A DNA stretch of 64,000 nucleotides from an uncultured Paracoccaceae bacterium (GCA_947493145.1 CANLPZ010000002.1:248001-312000); one strand, 5' to 3'. Shown: positions 27,569 through 36,929, counted from the first letter of the stretch. Numbers and translations: made by a program. Notes: generated from the letters alone by a model not told the origin.

Positions 27569-28216
27569 ATGATCATTTCGCGCGGCCGCAATTACATATT
27601 TGTTCACAGTCCCAAAACCGGTGGTACAGCACTGTCACTTGCATTGGAAAACCGTGCGATGGCGGACGATATTTTAATCGGAGATACACCAAAGGCGGTG
27701 AAACGTCGAAAGCGATTAAAGTCACTGACGCCAAATGGGCGGCTTTGGAAACATTCCACGCTGGCCGATATCGAGGGCATCCTGACCAAAGATGAAATTG
27801 CGGATATGCTGGTCGTAACATTGGTGCGTAATCCATGGGACAGAATGGTGAGTTATTACCACTGGCTGCGCGAACAAAACTTTGATCACGACGCTGTTGC
27901 ACGGGCCAAAACATTAGACTTCACTGATTTTATTTTGGACCCATTTATCGATGCCTCAATGCGATCGTCGCCTTTCACCAGCTATGTCACAACGTCCGAT
28001 GGGGTCGATCACGGCGATATTTTTATCCGATTAGAACACTTGGATCGGGATGTTGAAGCTTTCGAAGATCACCTTGGGTTTTCATTAGAAATCCCAATCG
28101 CGAACCAATCGAAACGGGAAAAGGGGTATCAAGGGTATTTCACCCCAGCGACACGGGATGCCGTTGCGGATTACTGCGCTGCGGATATCGAACGCTTTGG
28201 ATACCGCTTCGACTGA
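27569..28216 (+). CDS. Sulfotransferase family protein
   Basis: A 215-residue protein of the P-loop-like Sulfotransfer_2 group. The 5'-phosphosulfate loop is YIFVHSPKTGGTALSLAL at the N-terminus and the 3'-phosphate site is LVVTLVRNPWDRMVSYYHWL at about residue 85. The C-terminus ends in the usual IERFGY segment. It would transfer sulfate from PAPS to an acceptor, perhaps a surface glycan or lipid. It is in the same direction as, and nine bases after, the DMT transporter, so co-transcription is likely. Confidence 0.85.
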   Translation: MIISRGRNYIFVHSPKTGGTALSLALENRAMADDILIGDTPKAVKRRKRLKSLTPNGRLWKHSTLADIEGILTKDEIADMLVVTLVRNPWDRMVSYYHWLREQNFDHDAVARAKTLDFTDFILDPFIDASMRSSPFTSYVTTSDGVDHGDIFIRLEHLDRDVEAFEDHLGFSLEIPIANQSKREKGYQGYFTPATRDAVADYCAADIERFGYRFD

Positions 28217-28318
28217 CCTATTGTTTCGGATTTAAGTCAAATTTTTTGTTTTTTTGCCCACTGTCATGACCTTGGCGTCAATGCCCCAAATTAACCTCAA
28301 TCTTACCCAAGGTCCGAC

Positions 28319-28396
28319 ATGGGAATCGCCGCAACTGTGTTTGCTGCTTATGGAGCTCCAACAAATGAGGGCTTCGAAAAGAATGGGGAAAAATAA
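28319..28396 (+). CDS. 25-codon small ORF directly ahead of the Hint gene
   Basis: ATG at 28319 opens a 25-residue frame (MGIAATVFAAYGAPTNEGFE...) whose TAA is followed immediately by the ATG of the Hint gene. An AAGG lies seven bases before the start. The exact stop/start junction suggests a leader peptide or a translationally coupled small protein. It might instead be the original N-terminus of the neighbour, but it is in frame with it and separated by a real TAA. Evidence is position only. Confidence 0.4.
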   Translation: MGIAATVFAAYGAPTNEGFEKNGEK

Positions 28397-29068
28397 ATGT
28401 TTGGATGGAACGACACAAAAGCCACGCATCGCGTTGTAGAAATGTCCGGTGTGGGAAATGGTCCCCGTACAGAAAGTATCACCACAGGATTTGTTGCCGG
28501 AACTAAGGTCGCGACACAATTTGGTTGGCGACCGGTTGAAAGCGTTGCCAAAGGCGATGTTGTTCTGACATTCGATGGCGGAATGCAAAAAGTTACAACG
28601 GTCCATCGCGAAAAAATGGTTCGCCATGATGCGCAAGTGCCCCAAAATCAGTGGCCGTTCGAAATTCCAGCGGGCGCGTTGGGCAACCGTGAAACAATGT
28701 GGTTGCTTGCCGATCAAACAGTTATGATCGAAAGCGATGCCGCAGAAGAATTATTGGGTGATCCGTTCGCATTAATTCCCGCCGCTGCATTGGAAGGTTT
28801 TCGCGGTATTCACCGCGTACCACCGATGCAGTCCGTTGACGTGATCACACTTGAATTCGACCAAGACGAAATCGTGTTTGCGAATTCTGGGGCGTTGTTC
28901 TTTTGTCCGAAATCTCGCGACTTGGTTTCTGACCTAGGTTCAGACACGTCCGCTTACGACGTTCTATCGCGTCGCATGGCTGATGCATTGGTTGAATTGT
29001 TGGAAATCGAAACCGAAACAGCACCCTATGCAAAAGAAACAAACCAAACGATTTACGCTGTCGCCTGA
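28397..29068 (+). CDS. Hint-domain (hedgehog/intein type) protein
   Basis: A 223-residue protein with a clear Hint_2 segment: TGFVAGTKVATQFGWRPVESVAKGDVVLTFDGGMQKV near residues 28-66, followed by a long beta-rich part with WLLADQTVMIESDAAEELLGDPFALIPAAAL. Hint domains can self-cleave at an N-terminal Cys or Ser; here the position before AGTKV is Gly-Phe-Val with no cysteine, so autocatalysis is doubtful. Orphan Hint proteins are common in roseobacters and have no known function. The RBS GGGGAA lies at the end of the preceding small ORF. A strong terminator follows. Confidence 0.8.
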   Translation: MFGWNDTKATHRVVEMSGVGNGPRTESITTGFVAGTKVATQFGWRPVESVAKGDVVLTFDGGMQKVTTVHREKMVRHDAQVPQNQWPFEIPAGALGNRETMWLLADQTVMIESDAAEELLGDPFALIPAAALEGFRGIHRVPPMQSVDVITLEFDQDEIVFANSGALFFCPKSRDLVSDLGSDTSAYDVLSRRMADALVELLEIETETAPYAKETNQTIYAVA

Positions 29069-29086
29069 ACTCCGGTGATTGCATGC

Positions 29087-29117
29087 AAAAAGGCGCGACC
29101 CGATGGGCCGCGCCTTT
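29087..29117. terminator. Bidirectional rho-independent terminator
   Basis: AAAAGGCGCG (29087-29096) pairs perfectly with CGCGCCTTTT (29108-29117) over an 11-base loop, giving a G+C stem with A and T tracts on both sides. It lies between the convergent Hint and fadJ genes and can stop transcription from both. Confidence 0.85.
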
Positions 29118-29140
29118 TCTATTTGTTTGGATATGAAACG

Positions 29141-31345
29141 TTATGCGGCGTCTGCAGCCTCAGTTGCGAAACGTTCGTAAAATTTTTCACCCTTGGCCGC
29201 CATGTCACGCAGCAACGCGGGTGTCGCAAAACGTTCGCCAAAGGCGTCGGTTAATTGATCGCAGCGTTCTGTCGCGTATTCGGCACCGATGATATCCAGC
29301 CATGACAATGGACCGCCGGACCAAGGCGCAAAACCCCAACCAAGGATCGCGCCAACGTCGCCTTCGCGGATATCCATCAACACGCCTTCCTCCAATGCGC
29401 GAACCGCTTCGAGCGTTTGAGCAAACAGCAGACGATGTTGAACATCAATTAGATCGGGTTGTTCGTCCGCAACGGGGTATTGATCCGCCAAACCTTTCCA
29501 GATTTCGATGCGTTTTCCTTTGTCATCGTAGTCATAGAAACCAGCGTTTGATTTCCGGCCAAGGCGCTCTTGGTCGAACATCCAAAACAAGACCTCATCA
29601 ACCGCATCATCAGGATAGTCGTCGCCCATCGCTGCTTTCGTCGCTTTGGCAATTTTTACACCCAAATCAACAGAGGTTTCATCAACCAATTGGAGCGGAC
29701 CAAGTGGCATGCCAACCAATTTCGCAGCGTTTTCGATCAACGCCGGTTCAACACCTTCGGCAACCATACGAATGCCTTCGTTGATGTATGGAATGATACA
29801 ACGGTTCGCATAGAAGAAACGCGCGTCGTTCACGACGATCGGTGTCTTGCGGATTTGGCGAACGTAATCCAACGCTTTGGCCGTTGCACGATCGCCAGTT
29901 TCTGCGCCTTTGATGATCTCGACCAACAACATTTTATCAACAGGGCTAAAGAAGTGGATCCCGATGAATTGTTCCGGACGCTTTGATGCCTTTGCAAGCT
30001 CGCTGATCGGCAATGTTGATGTGTTGGTCGCGAAAATGCAGTCTTCGCCAACAACCTCTTCCACAGCTTTTGTAACGGTCGCTTTGATGGATGGATCTTC
30101 GAATACCGCTTCGACGATCAAATCACATCCTTTCAACGCGGCGTAATCTGTGGTTGCCGTGATCAGGGATAGGACCTGTTCTTTCTTTTCTTCGGTCACT
30201 TTCTTGCGCGAAATGCCTTTGTCCAGATGCGCGGTTGTGTAGGCTTTACCTTTATCCGCGGCGTCTTGTTTTTGGTCCAAAAGCACGACTTCAATACCAG
30301 CCAACGCGGAAACCAGCGCGATGCCTGCGCCCATCATTCCGGCCCCCAAAACACCAACCTTTTTGACGGATTGATCGTCGACGCCCTGCGGACGAACCGC
30401 CCCCTTTTCCAAGGCTTGTTTGTTGATGAACAAACTGCGGATCATTGCCGACGACGACGGGTTCATCAGAACATTGGTGAACCAGCGGGCCTCAATTTTC
30501 AACGCCGTGTCGAACGGCACTTGTGAACCTTCGTAGATGACGCTCAACAGGGCTTTGGCGGCAGGGTAGACGCCTTGCGTCTTACCATTGACCATCGCAG
30601 ATGCCCCAACGAAATTCATGAAACCAGCAGGGTGGTACGGTGCACCACCCGGGAATTTGAATCCTTTTTGGTCCCATGGTTTTACGATGTCTTTGTCGGT
30701 TGCGGACAACACCCATTCGCGTGCCGCTGCCACAAGGTTATCCGCCTCGACCACTTCGTCGACCAACTGCGCGCCTTTGGCTTTTTTCGGGTCCATCATG
30801 CGGCCCTCAAGCAAAACAGGGGATGCTTGTAACAAACCGACCATGCGGCTGTAACGCACCGTTCCACCACCACCTGGGAAAATGCCAACCAAAATTTCTG
30901 GAAGACCAATTTTTGCTTTTGGATTGTCGGTCATAAATCGACGGTGGCACGCCAACGCAATTTCGGTACCGATACCGGCACATGTGCCATTGATGGCGCA
31001 TGCAATCGGTTTGCCACCTTTGTTTTTGTCGTCCATTCCGGCGCGTTCTAATTTGCGCAGGGTTTCGTGACCCTTCATGGTGAAATCGAACAAACCTTGG
31101 GCTGGGTTGTCACCGCTTTCTTCGCGAATGGTGGCCAACGTGTTCAGGTCCATACCACCAGCAAAGTCTTTCTTGCCCGATGTGATAACAACACCTTTCA
31201 CCGCGTCGTCTGTCAGGGCTTGGTCAATGAATTTTTCGACCAACCCAAAGGATTCGCGCGTGAGTACGTTCATGGATTTGCCTTCGGCATCCCATGTAAT
31301 GATGGCGACGCCGTCTGCGTCTACGTTATATGTAAAATCAGCCAT
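29141..31345 (-). CDS. fadJ: Bifunctional enoyl-CoA hydratase / 3-hydroxyacyl-CoA dehydrogenase
   Basis: A 734-residue multifunctional beta-oxidation enzyme. The N-terminal crotonase domain has GTCAGIGTEIALACHRRF and IGLPEILVGIFPGGGGT, which supply the two catalytic glutamates. The dehydrogenase part starts with the NAD-binding GVLGAGMMGAGIALVSALAG near residue 333, with TNTSTLPISELA and FSPVDKMLLVEII, then two C-terminal helical domains. It is the last gene of the operon merR-fadE-orf-gst-fadA-fadJ, 12 bases after fadA. FadB and FadJ cannot be told apart by sequence; the name follows the usual roseobacter labels. Confidence 0.93.
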   Translation of the reverse strand: MADFTYNVDADGVAIITWDAEGKSMNVLTRESFGLVEKFIDQALTDDAVKGVVITSGKKDFAGGMDLNTLATIREESGDNPAQGLFDFTMKGHETLRKLERAGMDDKNKGGKPIACAINGTCAGIGTEIALACHRRFMTDNPKAKIGLPEILVGIFPGGGGTVRYSRMVGLLQASPVLLEGRMMDPKKAKGAQLVDEVVEADNLVAAAREWVLSATDKDIVKPWDQKGFKFPGGAPYHPAGFMNFVGASAMVNGKTQGVYPAAKALLSVIYEGSQVPFDTALKIEARWFTNVLMNPSSSAMIRSLFINKQALEKGAVRPQGVDDQSVKKVGVLGAGMMGAGIALVSALAGIEVVLLDQKQDAADKGKAYTTAHLDKGISRKKVTEEKKEQVLSLITATTDYAALKGCDLIVEAVFEDPSIKATVTKAVEEVVGEDCIFATNTSTLPISELAKASKRPEQFIGIHFFSPVDKMLLVEIIKGAETGDRATAKALDYVRQIRKTPIVVNDARFFYANRCIIPYINEGIRMVAEGVEPALIENAAKLVGMPLGPLQLVDETSVDLGVKIAKATKAAMGDDYPDDAVDEVLFWMFDQERLGRKSNAGFYDYDDKGKRIEIWKGLADQYPVADEQPDLIDVQHRLLFAQTLEAVRALEEGVLMDIREGDVGAILGWGFAPWSGGPLSWLDIIGAEYATERCDQLTDAFGERFATPALLRDMAAKGEKFYERFATEAADAA

Positions 31346-31357
31346 GTGTCTTTATCC

Positions 31358-32569
31358 TTACACGCGTTCGATGATGGTTGCGGCGCCCATACCGGAAGCC
31401 ACGCAAAGCGTCGCCATTCCAGTTTCTTTGTCAGACCGTTCAAGTTCGTCCAACAAGGTGCCGATAATGATTGCGCCTGTTGCACCCAATGGGTGGCCCA
31501 TCGCAATTGAGCCGCCGTTCACGTTGACAATCGAAGGATCAACTTGGAACGCCTGCTGGAACCGCAAAACAACTGCCGCGAAGGCTTCGTTGACTTCGAA
31601 CAAGTCGATGTCTGAAATGCTCATGCCAGAAGTTTTCATGATGTGTTCGGTGACAGGCACCGGACCGGTCAACATGATGGTCGGATCAAGCCCAATTTTT
31701 GCAGTCGCACGGATGCGGGCGCGAGGTTTGAGATCGTATTTTTCACCGAACTCTTTGGAACCGATCAAAACACCGGCAGACCCGTCTACGATCCCAGATG
31801 AGTTCCCAGCGTGGTGGATGTGGTTGATCTTTTCCAGATGCGGATATTTCATCAGCGCGACTTTATCAAAGCCTGGCATGACTTCACCCATCTCTTTGAA
31901 TGACGCCTTCAATTTGCCCAACGCCTCTGCGTCGGTGCCCGGGCGCATGTATTCATCATGGCTTAGGATGTCCAAACCATTCTGATCTTTGACCGGAACG
32001 ATCGATTTTTCGAAACGATTGTCTTTCCATGCTTCTGCCGCGCGGCGCTGGGATTCAGCGGCCAGATTGTCTGCGTCTTCGCGGGTAAAGCCATATTCAG
32101 TGGCAATAATATCGGCAGAGATACCCTGCGGTACAAAATATTCATCCATCGCAATTGACGGATCAACCGCGATTGCCGCGCCGTCCGATCCCATGGCAAC
32201 GCGTGACATCATTTCGACACCGCCTGCGATGTAGGCATCGCCTGCGCCGCCTTTGACTTGGTTCGCAGCAAGGTTCACAGCCTCCATGCCTGAGGCACAG
32301 AAACGGTTAATCGACAGACCAGGGATGCGTTCATCCAAATCGGATGCCAAAACAGCGGTTCGTGCCAAACACCCACCTTGTTCCATTACTTGGGTCGCAT
32401 TCCCCCAAATCACATCCTCGACTGCGTGGCCTTCAAGATTGTTACGTTCTTTCAACGCGTTCAAAACACCAACAGAAAGACGTGCTGCGGTCACTTCATG
32501 CAAGCTTCCGTCCTTGCGGCCCTTGCCGCGCGGTGTGCGCACGGCGTCATAAATATATGCTTCGGTCAT
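31358..32569 (-). CDS. fadA: Acetyl-CoA C-acyltransferase (3-ketoacyl-CoA thiolase)
   Basis: A 403-residue thiolase performing the last step of beta-oxidation. The acyl-accepting cysteine lies in INRFCASGMEAV, the histidine site in GHPLGATGA and the second cysteine in CVASGMGAA. The start at 32569 is set by AGGAG seven bases before the ATG; upstream codons overlap gst. It lies between gst and fadJ with very short gaps, so it is co-transcribed. Confidence 0.95.
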   Translation of the reverse strand: MTEAYIYDAVRTPRGKGRKDGSLHEVTAARLSVGVLNALKERNNLEGHAVEDVIWGNATQVMEQGGCLARTAVLASDLDERIPGLSINRFCASGMEAVNLAANQVKGGAGDAYIAGGVEMMSRVAMGSDGAAIAVDPSIAMDEYFVPQGISADIIATEYGFTREDADNLAAESQRRAAEAWKDNRFEKSIVPVKDQNGLDILSHDEYMRPGTDAEALGKLKASFKEMGEVMPGFDKVALMKYPHLEKINHIHHAGNSSGIVDGSAGVLIGSKEFGEKYDLKPRARIRATAKIGLDPTIMLTGPVPVTEHIMKTSGMSISDIDLFEVNEAFAAVVLRFQQAFQVDPSIVNVNGGSIAMGHPLGATGAIIIGTLLDELERSDKETGMATLCVASGMGAATIIERV

Positions 32570-32579
32570 AGTAGTCTCC

Positions 32580-33212
32580 TTAAGCGCGGTCGGCAGGGTT
32601 GCCGGGCATGAGGTCATAAGGGTGTTTCCACCCCGGTGTGTCAGAGATGTTGGTTAACCAACGGTCGATGTTTGGCCAATCCGCACGGTCAAAACCAAAC
32701 GGTTCGGGGTAGTAAAGATAAGCACAGCACGACAAATCCGCTGCCGTCAGCGCATCGCCAACGATGAAATCGCGATCTTCGAGGTGTGTGTTCAACGTTG
32801 TAAACGCGGTTTTCATGCGGCTTTGATTGAAGTCGATAACCTGATCTGGTCGCTTGTCCGCGGGCAGAAAATTCATCAAGAACCGAGTCATGCCGACTTG
32901 GCTCGACATTTTGTGGTTGTCCCACAATACCCAACGAAGAACATCGTATTTTTGATCTTCGGTCCCGCCGAATTTTCCATATTTGTCAGCGATATACTGC
33001 AAAATTGCACCAGACTGGGTAAGCGTTGTGTCGCCATCAACAAACACCGGACATTCCGCCATAACGTTCATATTGCGAAAATCGTCGCCACGGTGCTGAC
33101 CGCCGAAAAAATCGACAAAAACGGGTTCCCAATTCAGGCCGGATAATTCCAATGCCAAAGCGGCCTTGTAACTGTGGCCGCTTTCCCCAAAGCAATGTAA
33201 CTTTATCGTCAT
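32580..33212 (-). CDS. Glutathione S-transferase family protein
   Basis: A 210-residue two-domain GST. The N-terminal thioredoxin-like domain shows AECPVFVDGDTTLTQSGAILQYIADKYG (cis-Pro and the glutathione Ser), and the C-terminal helical domain has FIVGDALTAADLSCCAYL, the N-capping box. The start at 33212 has GGGAGGA upstream; the longer frame to 33401 crosses the small gene and is rejected. Placed inside a beta-oxidation operon, it may handle reactive enoyl or thioester intermediates. That role is inferred. Confidence 0.9.
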   Translation of the reverse strand: MTIKLHCFGESGHSYKAALALELSGLNWEPVFVDFFGGQHRGDDFRNMNVMAECPVFVDGDTTLTQSGAILQYIADKYGKFGGTEDQKYDVLRWVLWDNHKMSSQVGMTRFLMNFLPADKRPDQVIDFNQSRMKTAFTTLNTHLEDRDFIVGDALTAADLSCCAYLYYPEPFGFDRADWPNIDRWLTNISDTPGWKHPYDLMPGNPADRA

Positions 33213-33240
33213 ATTGTCCTCCCAGACACTCAATTGACGC

Positions 33241-33453
33241 TTATTTCTTGCGTGCATCCAATTCCGAATTGAACAGTCGCAAACGGTGTAAAAACTTTTC
33301 TTCGTCCAAAATTCCATCAAAGTTTTCAAACAAAAACGAAAGCGCTTCGCCTTCATCCAATCCCGCGTCTTTCGAAAACTTTCGTAGTCGGCGGTACCCA
33401 TCTTCTGTCATTGCAACAGGAAATCGGCGGGTAAGACGTAATCGTTTTGGCAT
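33241..33453 (-). CDS. Small conserved hypothetical protein in the fad operon
   Basis: A 70-residue basic protein starting MPKRLRLTRRFPVAMTEDGYRRL behind AAGGAGG. The N-terminal strand followed by two helices (YRRLRKFSKDAGLDEGEALSFLFENF) resembles a ribbon-helix-helix DNA-binding fold. The likeness is only in pattern. It sits between fadE and gst with short gaps, so it is part of the operon. It may be a regulator of it. Confidence 0.7.
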   Translation of the reverse strand: MPKRLRLTRRFPVAMTEDGYRRLRKFSKDAGLDEGEALSFLFENFDGILDEEKFLHRLRLFNSELDARKK

Positions 33454-33510
33454 GAAAACCTCCTTGTGGTTGGGTGGGCCGCACGATTGGTGCGGCCCGT
33501 TCCCATCAAC

Positions 33511-35289
33511 TTAGAAGTTCTCGGCGTCGAGAGCCATGACAGTGTCGGCGCCGGATTCAATACGTGCCAGATGCATCGCCGTCGCTGGCAACGAACGCGA
33601 CATGTAATATTTTCCAGTCGCAATCTTTGTTTCATAGAACGCTGTGTCTGATGCGCCCGCGTCCAACTGCGCTTGCGCCGCTTTTGCCATACGCGCCCAC
33701 ATTAGGCCCAAACAAACGTGACCCATCATGTGCATGAAATCATAAGACCCCGACAGGGCATTGTTTGGGTTCTTCATGCCGTTTTGCATAAAGTACATGC
33801 CAGCCGCCTGAAGATCCTTTGACGCGGCTTTCAATGGGTTCAAAAACGCCTTTTCGTAGTCTTCATCGCCTTCGTTTTCACTGATGAAGGTTTTGATCAT
33901 GTCGAAAAATGCCATGACGTGTTTGCCCCCGTCTTGGGCCAGTTTGCGGCCAACAAGATCAAGCGCCTGAACACCGTTTGCGCCTTCGTAAATTTGGGCG
34001 ATACGCGCGTCGCGAACGAATTGGGACATGCCCCATTCTTCGATGTACCCATGACCGCCGTAAACCTGCTGCGCATTGGTGGCCATTTCGTAACCTTTGT
34101 CGGTCAAGAACCCCTTGATCACCGGGGTCATCAGCGAAATCAGTCCGTCTGCGTCCTTGTCCTCGCTGCGGTGAACTTGGTCGATCAACTGCGCACCCCA
34201 AAGTGTGAACGCACGTGCGCCTTCGACAAATGCTTTTTGTTCCATCAAGTTGCGGCGAATGTCGGGGTGGACAATCAACGGGTCTGCTGGACCGTCTGGA
34301 TTTTTCACACCCGTTACATCACGACCTTGTAGACGGTCCTTGGCGTATTCCAAGGCGTTTTGGTAAGCAACTTCGGCCTGCGCATACCCTTGAAGACCAA
34401 CCCCCAAACGCGCTTCGTTCATCATTGTGAACATTGCGCGCATGCCTTTGTGTTCTTCGCCCAGCAAATATCCGGTGGCTTCGTCGTAGTTCATTACACA
34501 GGTTGAATTGCCGTGGATGCCCATTTTTTCTTCGATGTTGCCAACTGCAACACCGTTGCGTGCCCCCAAAGACCCGTCATCGTTGACCATAAACTTAGGA
34601 ACGATGAACAGCGACACACCTTTGATGCCTTCTGGTCCGCCAACGATTTTCGCCAACACCAAGTGAATGATGTTGTCTGACATGTCGTGTTCGCCAGCAG
34701 AGATGAAAATTTTCTGACCGCTGATTTTATACGATCCGTCGTCTTGTGGTTCTGCCTTTGTGCGCATCAGGCCCAAATCGGTCCCACAATGTGGTTCCGT
34801 CAGGTTCATGGTTCCGGTCCAGTCACAAGTCACCATATTTGGCAGATACTTTGCCTTTTGTTCGTCAGAACCGTGTGCATGGATTGCGGAATATGCACCA
34901 TGCGTCAAACCTTGGTACATGTTGAACGCCATGTTCGCAGACGACAGCATTTCGCCAACCGCGGTCGACATAAGATACGGAAGACCGGTGCCGCCATATT
35001 CAGGATCACAGTCCAAAGCTGTCCAACCGCCTTCTTTGATCTTTTCGAATGCGTCTTTGAAACCCGTCGGCGTCCGGACGACACCATTTTCCAAAACGCA
35101 GCCTTCTTTGTCGCCCACTTCATTAAGGGGCGCGGTAACCTCTGACGCGATTTTCCCAGCTTCTTCTAAAATCGCACTGGTGAAGTCGGCGTCTAGTTCA
35201 GAATAGCCAGAAATATCAGATTGGCTAACGTTCAGCAGATCATGCAGTACGAATTGCAAATCTTTGGTTGGTGCTGAATAGCTTGGCAT
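33511..35289 (-). CDS. Acyl-CoA dehydrogenase (FadE/DmdC-like)
   Basis: A 592-residue flavoprotein for the first oxidation step on acyl-CoA. The catalytic base is Glu435 in [32 protein letters not shown] and the [11 protein letters not shown] region form the FAD and substrate pockets, and a C-terminal extension of about 130 residues (helix bundle ending ...[13 protein letters not shown]) is present. This long form includes DmdC, the methylmercaptopropionyl-CoA dehydrogenase of DMSP breakdown, and medium/long-chain enzymes; without dmdB or dmdD neighbours the substrate is open. It is first of the enzyme genes, 29 bases after merR, with RBS GGGAG. Confidence 0.92.
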   Translation of the reverse strand: MPSYSAPTKDLQFVLHDLLNVSQSDISGYSELDADFTSAILEEAGKIASEVTAPLNEVGDKEGCVLENGVVRTPTGFKDAFEKIKEGGWTALDCDPEYGGTGLPYLMSTAVGEMLSSANMAFNMYQGLTHGAYSAIHAHGSDEQKAKYLPNMVTCDWTGTMNLTEPHCGTDLGLMRTKAEPQDDGSYKISGQKIFISAGEHDMSDNIIHLVLAKIVGGPEGIKGVSLFIVPKFMVNDDGSLGARNGVAVGNIEEKMGIHGNSTCVMNYDEATGYLLGEEHKGMRAMFTMMNEARLGVGLQGYAQAEVAYQNALEYAKDRLQGRDVTGVKNPDGPADPLIVHPDIRRNLMEQKAFVEGARAFTLWGAQLIDQVHRSEDKDADGLISLMTPVIKGFLTDKGYEMATNAQQVYGGHGYIEEWGMSQFVRDARIAQIYEGANGVQALDLVGRKLAQDGGKHVMAFFDMIKTFISENEGDEDYEKAFLNPLKAASKDLQAAGMYFMQNGMKNPNNALSGSYDFMHMMGHVCLGLMWARMAKAAQAQLDAGASDTAFYETKIATGKYYMSRSLPATAMHLARIESGADTVMALDAENF

Positions 35290-35318
35290 GTTTGTTTCTC
35301 CCTAATTCAAATTCGGTC

Positions 35319-35714
35319 TTAAGCCGCTGGTGCGTTTCGAAGCTCTTTAAGTCGCTTCTCACCCCATGCGAGTTGTTCTTTCAGTTCGTCGATCGCATCG
35401 TTAAGTTCGTCGCGTTGTTCGATCATTTCGCGAAGATGTTTTTGCGCCACTTCATATGTTTTCGCCAATTGGGTTTCTTGTTGATCGCCCAAGTAATAAA
35501 GATCCAAAAGCTGACGGATTTCCTCGAGGCTGAACCCAAAACGTTTGCCGCGCAGAATTAAACCCAACCGCGCGCGATCTCGTTTGGTAAACAAGCGTTT
35601 TTGCCCATCGCGCTGTGGGAACAACAATTCTTTGGCTTCGTAAAACCGCAACGTTCGAGGTGTGACATCAAATTCGTCACACATTTCGCGAATTGTATAT
35701 ACGTTTTCAGTCAT
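35319..35714 (-). CDS. MerR family regulator of the fad operon
   Basis: A 131-residue activator/repressor. MTENVYTIREMCDEFDVTPRTLRFYEAKELL is the MerR winged-helix start, followed by FTKRDRARLGLILRGKRFGFSLEEIRQLLDLY and a C-terminal coiled coil (EMIEQRDELNDAIDELKEQL). The lack of conserved metal-binding cysteines fits the LiuR-like branch, which senses acyl-CoA derivatives. The start at 35714 follows the classic N-terminus. A LiuR-like palindrome lies 75 bases upstream. It is directly followed by fadE. Confidence 0.9.
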   Translation of the reverse strand: MTENVYTIREMCDEFDVTPRTLRFYEAKELLFPQRDGQKRLFTKRDRARLGLILRGKRFGFSLEEIRQLLDLYYLGDQQETQLAKTYEVAQKHLREMIEQRDELNDAIDELKEQLAWGEKRLKELRNAPAA

Positions 35715-35788
35715 TGATTTGTCCTTGATCGGTCGTCGGTCCATCTGATGAACGACATGAGGAGTCGCCGATGAGCATACAAGCATTC

Positions 35789-35804
35789 TTGACGTTAACG
35801 TAAA
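35789..35804. promoter_or_regulatory. LiuR-like MerR operator
   Basis: TTGACGTTAACGTAAA is a 16-bp dyad with a perfect ACGTTAACGT core (35792-35801) and one mismatched pair. It matches, as I recall it, the published consensus for LiuR, the MerR-family regulator of branched-chain amino acid and fatty acid degradation in proteobacteria. It lies upstream of merR-fadE, where such a site would control the operon. Confidence 0.6.
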
Positions 35805-35828
35805 TGTAACGCCGCGTCATTTTTTGAA

Positions 35829-35862
35829 TGACGAAAGGTCAGCAAAAGTGACGCAAGGTCAC
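35829..35862. promoter_or_regulatory. Two phased TGAC-N5-GTCA inverted repeats
   Basis: TGAC-GAAAG-GTCA at 35829-35841 and GTGAC-GCAAG-GTCAC at 35848-35862 share the TGAC/GTCA half-sites, a 5-base spacer and a centre-to-centre distance of 20 bases, two helical turns. They lie between the two merR genes, 25 bases from the LiuR-like box. The binding protein is unknown. Confidence 0.45.
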
Positions 35863-35904
35863 GCGCAATAAGTGAATGCAGCTTTTAGAGGGGTATTCGA
35901 TGGA

Positions 35905-36273
35905 TCAGTTGATGCTGTTTCGTGTGTCGTCGCGCAGTTTGCGTAATTCGACTATGGTTTCATCAAGCTGTTTTCGTTGGTCATCCAGTTCGGACAACTG
36001 TTGATCCGCCAGCTCGACCCACGCCTTCATCTGGGCTTGGGTTCCCTCTTTTTCGTAGATCAAAAGCCATTGACGAATGTCTTCGAGACTAAAGCCGAAC
36101 CGTCGCCCACGCAGGATCAATGTCATCCGCGCGCATTCTTGGTTCCCATAAAAACGTGATCGGCCTTCGCGTTCCGGACTTAGCAATTCAATATATTCGT
36201 AATACCGAAGCGTACGTGGCGTTACATCGAATTTTGCGCACATTTCTTTGAATGTTAGGCGTATATTGGTCAT
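35905..36273 (-). CDS. Second MerR family regulator
   Basis: A 122-residue paralogue of the downstream MerR: MTNIRLTFKEMCAKFDVTPRTLRYYEYIELLSPEREG, then NQECARMTLILRGRRFGFSLEDIRQWLLIYEKEG and a helical C-terminus. The two align through the whole DNA-binding half, indicating tandem duplication. The start at 36273 is supported by GGAGAAAA. It lies divergent from the thioesterase pair and 190 bases ahead of merR-fadE, so either could be its target. Confidence 0.9.
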   Translation of the reverse strand: MTNIRLTFKEMCAKFDVTPRTLRYYEYIELLSPEREGRSRFYGNQECARMTLILRGRRFGFSLEDIRQWLLIYEKEGTQAQMKAWVELADQQLSELDDQRKQLDETIVELRKLRDDTRNSIN

Positions 36274-36503
36274 GCTTTTCTCCGTAATCTGACCGTAATA
36301 CGTCGTTTTGATCAGGGCAATAACTAACCGTTGGGAAACCACCAGAAGGTGAACAAACAGGCGTTTTTGGTGTATTCTATCGATAATGCTTATGCCGACA
36401 TTGGCCGCAAAGATTGTTTTGAAAGCGAACAAAAACAAAAATCCGCTTGCGACGTGACCATCATCCGCCAATAACATGGGGCAACGAATGCTGAGGGATC
36501 GTT

Positions 36504-36929
36504 ATGGCCGTTGATTTGGAAAATATGGCGCGCGTTTTTGTCGAAGGCTTGCCGCATGGCCGCGCGTTGGGAATGAAACTGTCGGTTATCGAACCTGGTG
36601 CGGCAGAAATTGAAATGCCTTACGCGGAACATTTGATCGGCGATCCGCAGACAGGCGTTATCGCGGGTGGTGCTGTTTCTGCATTGATGGACACGTGCTG
36701 CGGCGTTGCTGTCAGCTCACATCCTGATCACCGCAGCACAACTGCGACGCTGAACCTTCGAATTGATTATATGCGCAGCGCAACCCCCGGACAGACAATA
36801 ACAACGCGTGCCGAATGTTATAACGTGACACGTTCTGTGGCATTTGTCCGCGCAACCGCATACGACGAAGACCGCGACCGACCTGTGGCAACGGCGACGG
36901 GAAGCTTCACTGCGGGAGGCAAAAAATGA
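36504..36929 (+). CDS. PaaI-type hotdog thioesterase
   Basis: A 141-residue acyl-CoA thioesterase. Hotdog-fold signatures: VIAGGAVSALMDTCCGVAVSSHP (the long helix with the catalytic Asp) and STTATLNLRIDYMRSATPGQTI. It hydrolyses short or aromatic acyl-CoAs to free CoA. The RBS GAGGGA lies before the ATG. It overlaps the following paralogue by ATGA, implying a paired or heteromeric product. Confidence 0.9.
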   Translation: MAVDLENMARVFVEGLPHGRALGMKLSVIEPGAAEIEMPYAEHLIGDPQTGVIAGGAVSALMDTCCGVAVSSHPDHRSTTATLNLRIDYMRSATPGQTITTRAECYNVTRSVAFVRATAYDEDRDRPVATATGSFTAGGKK

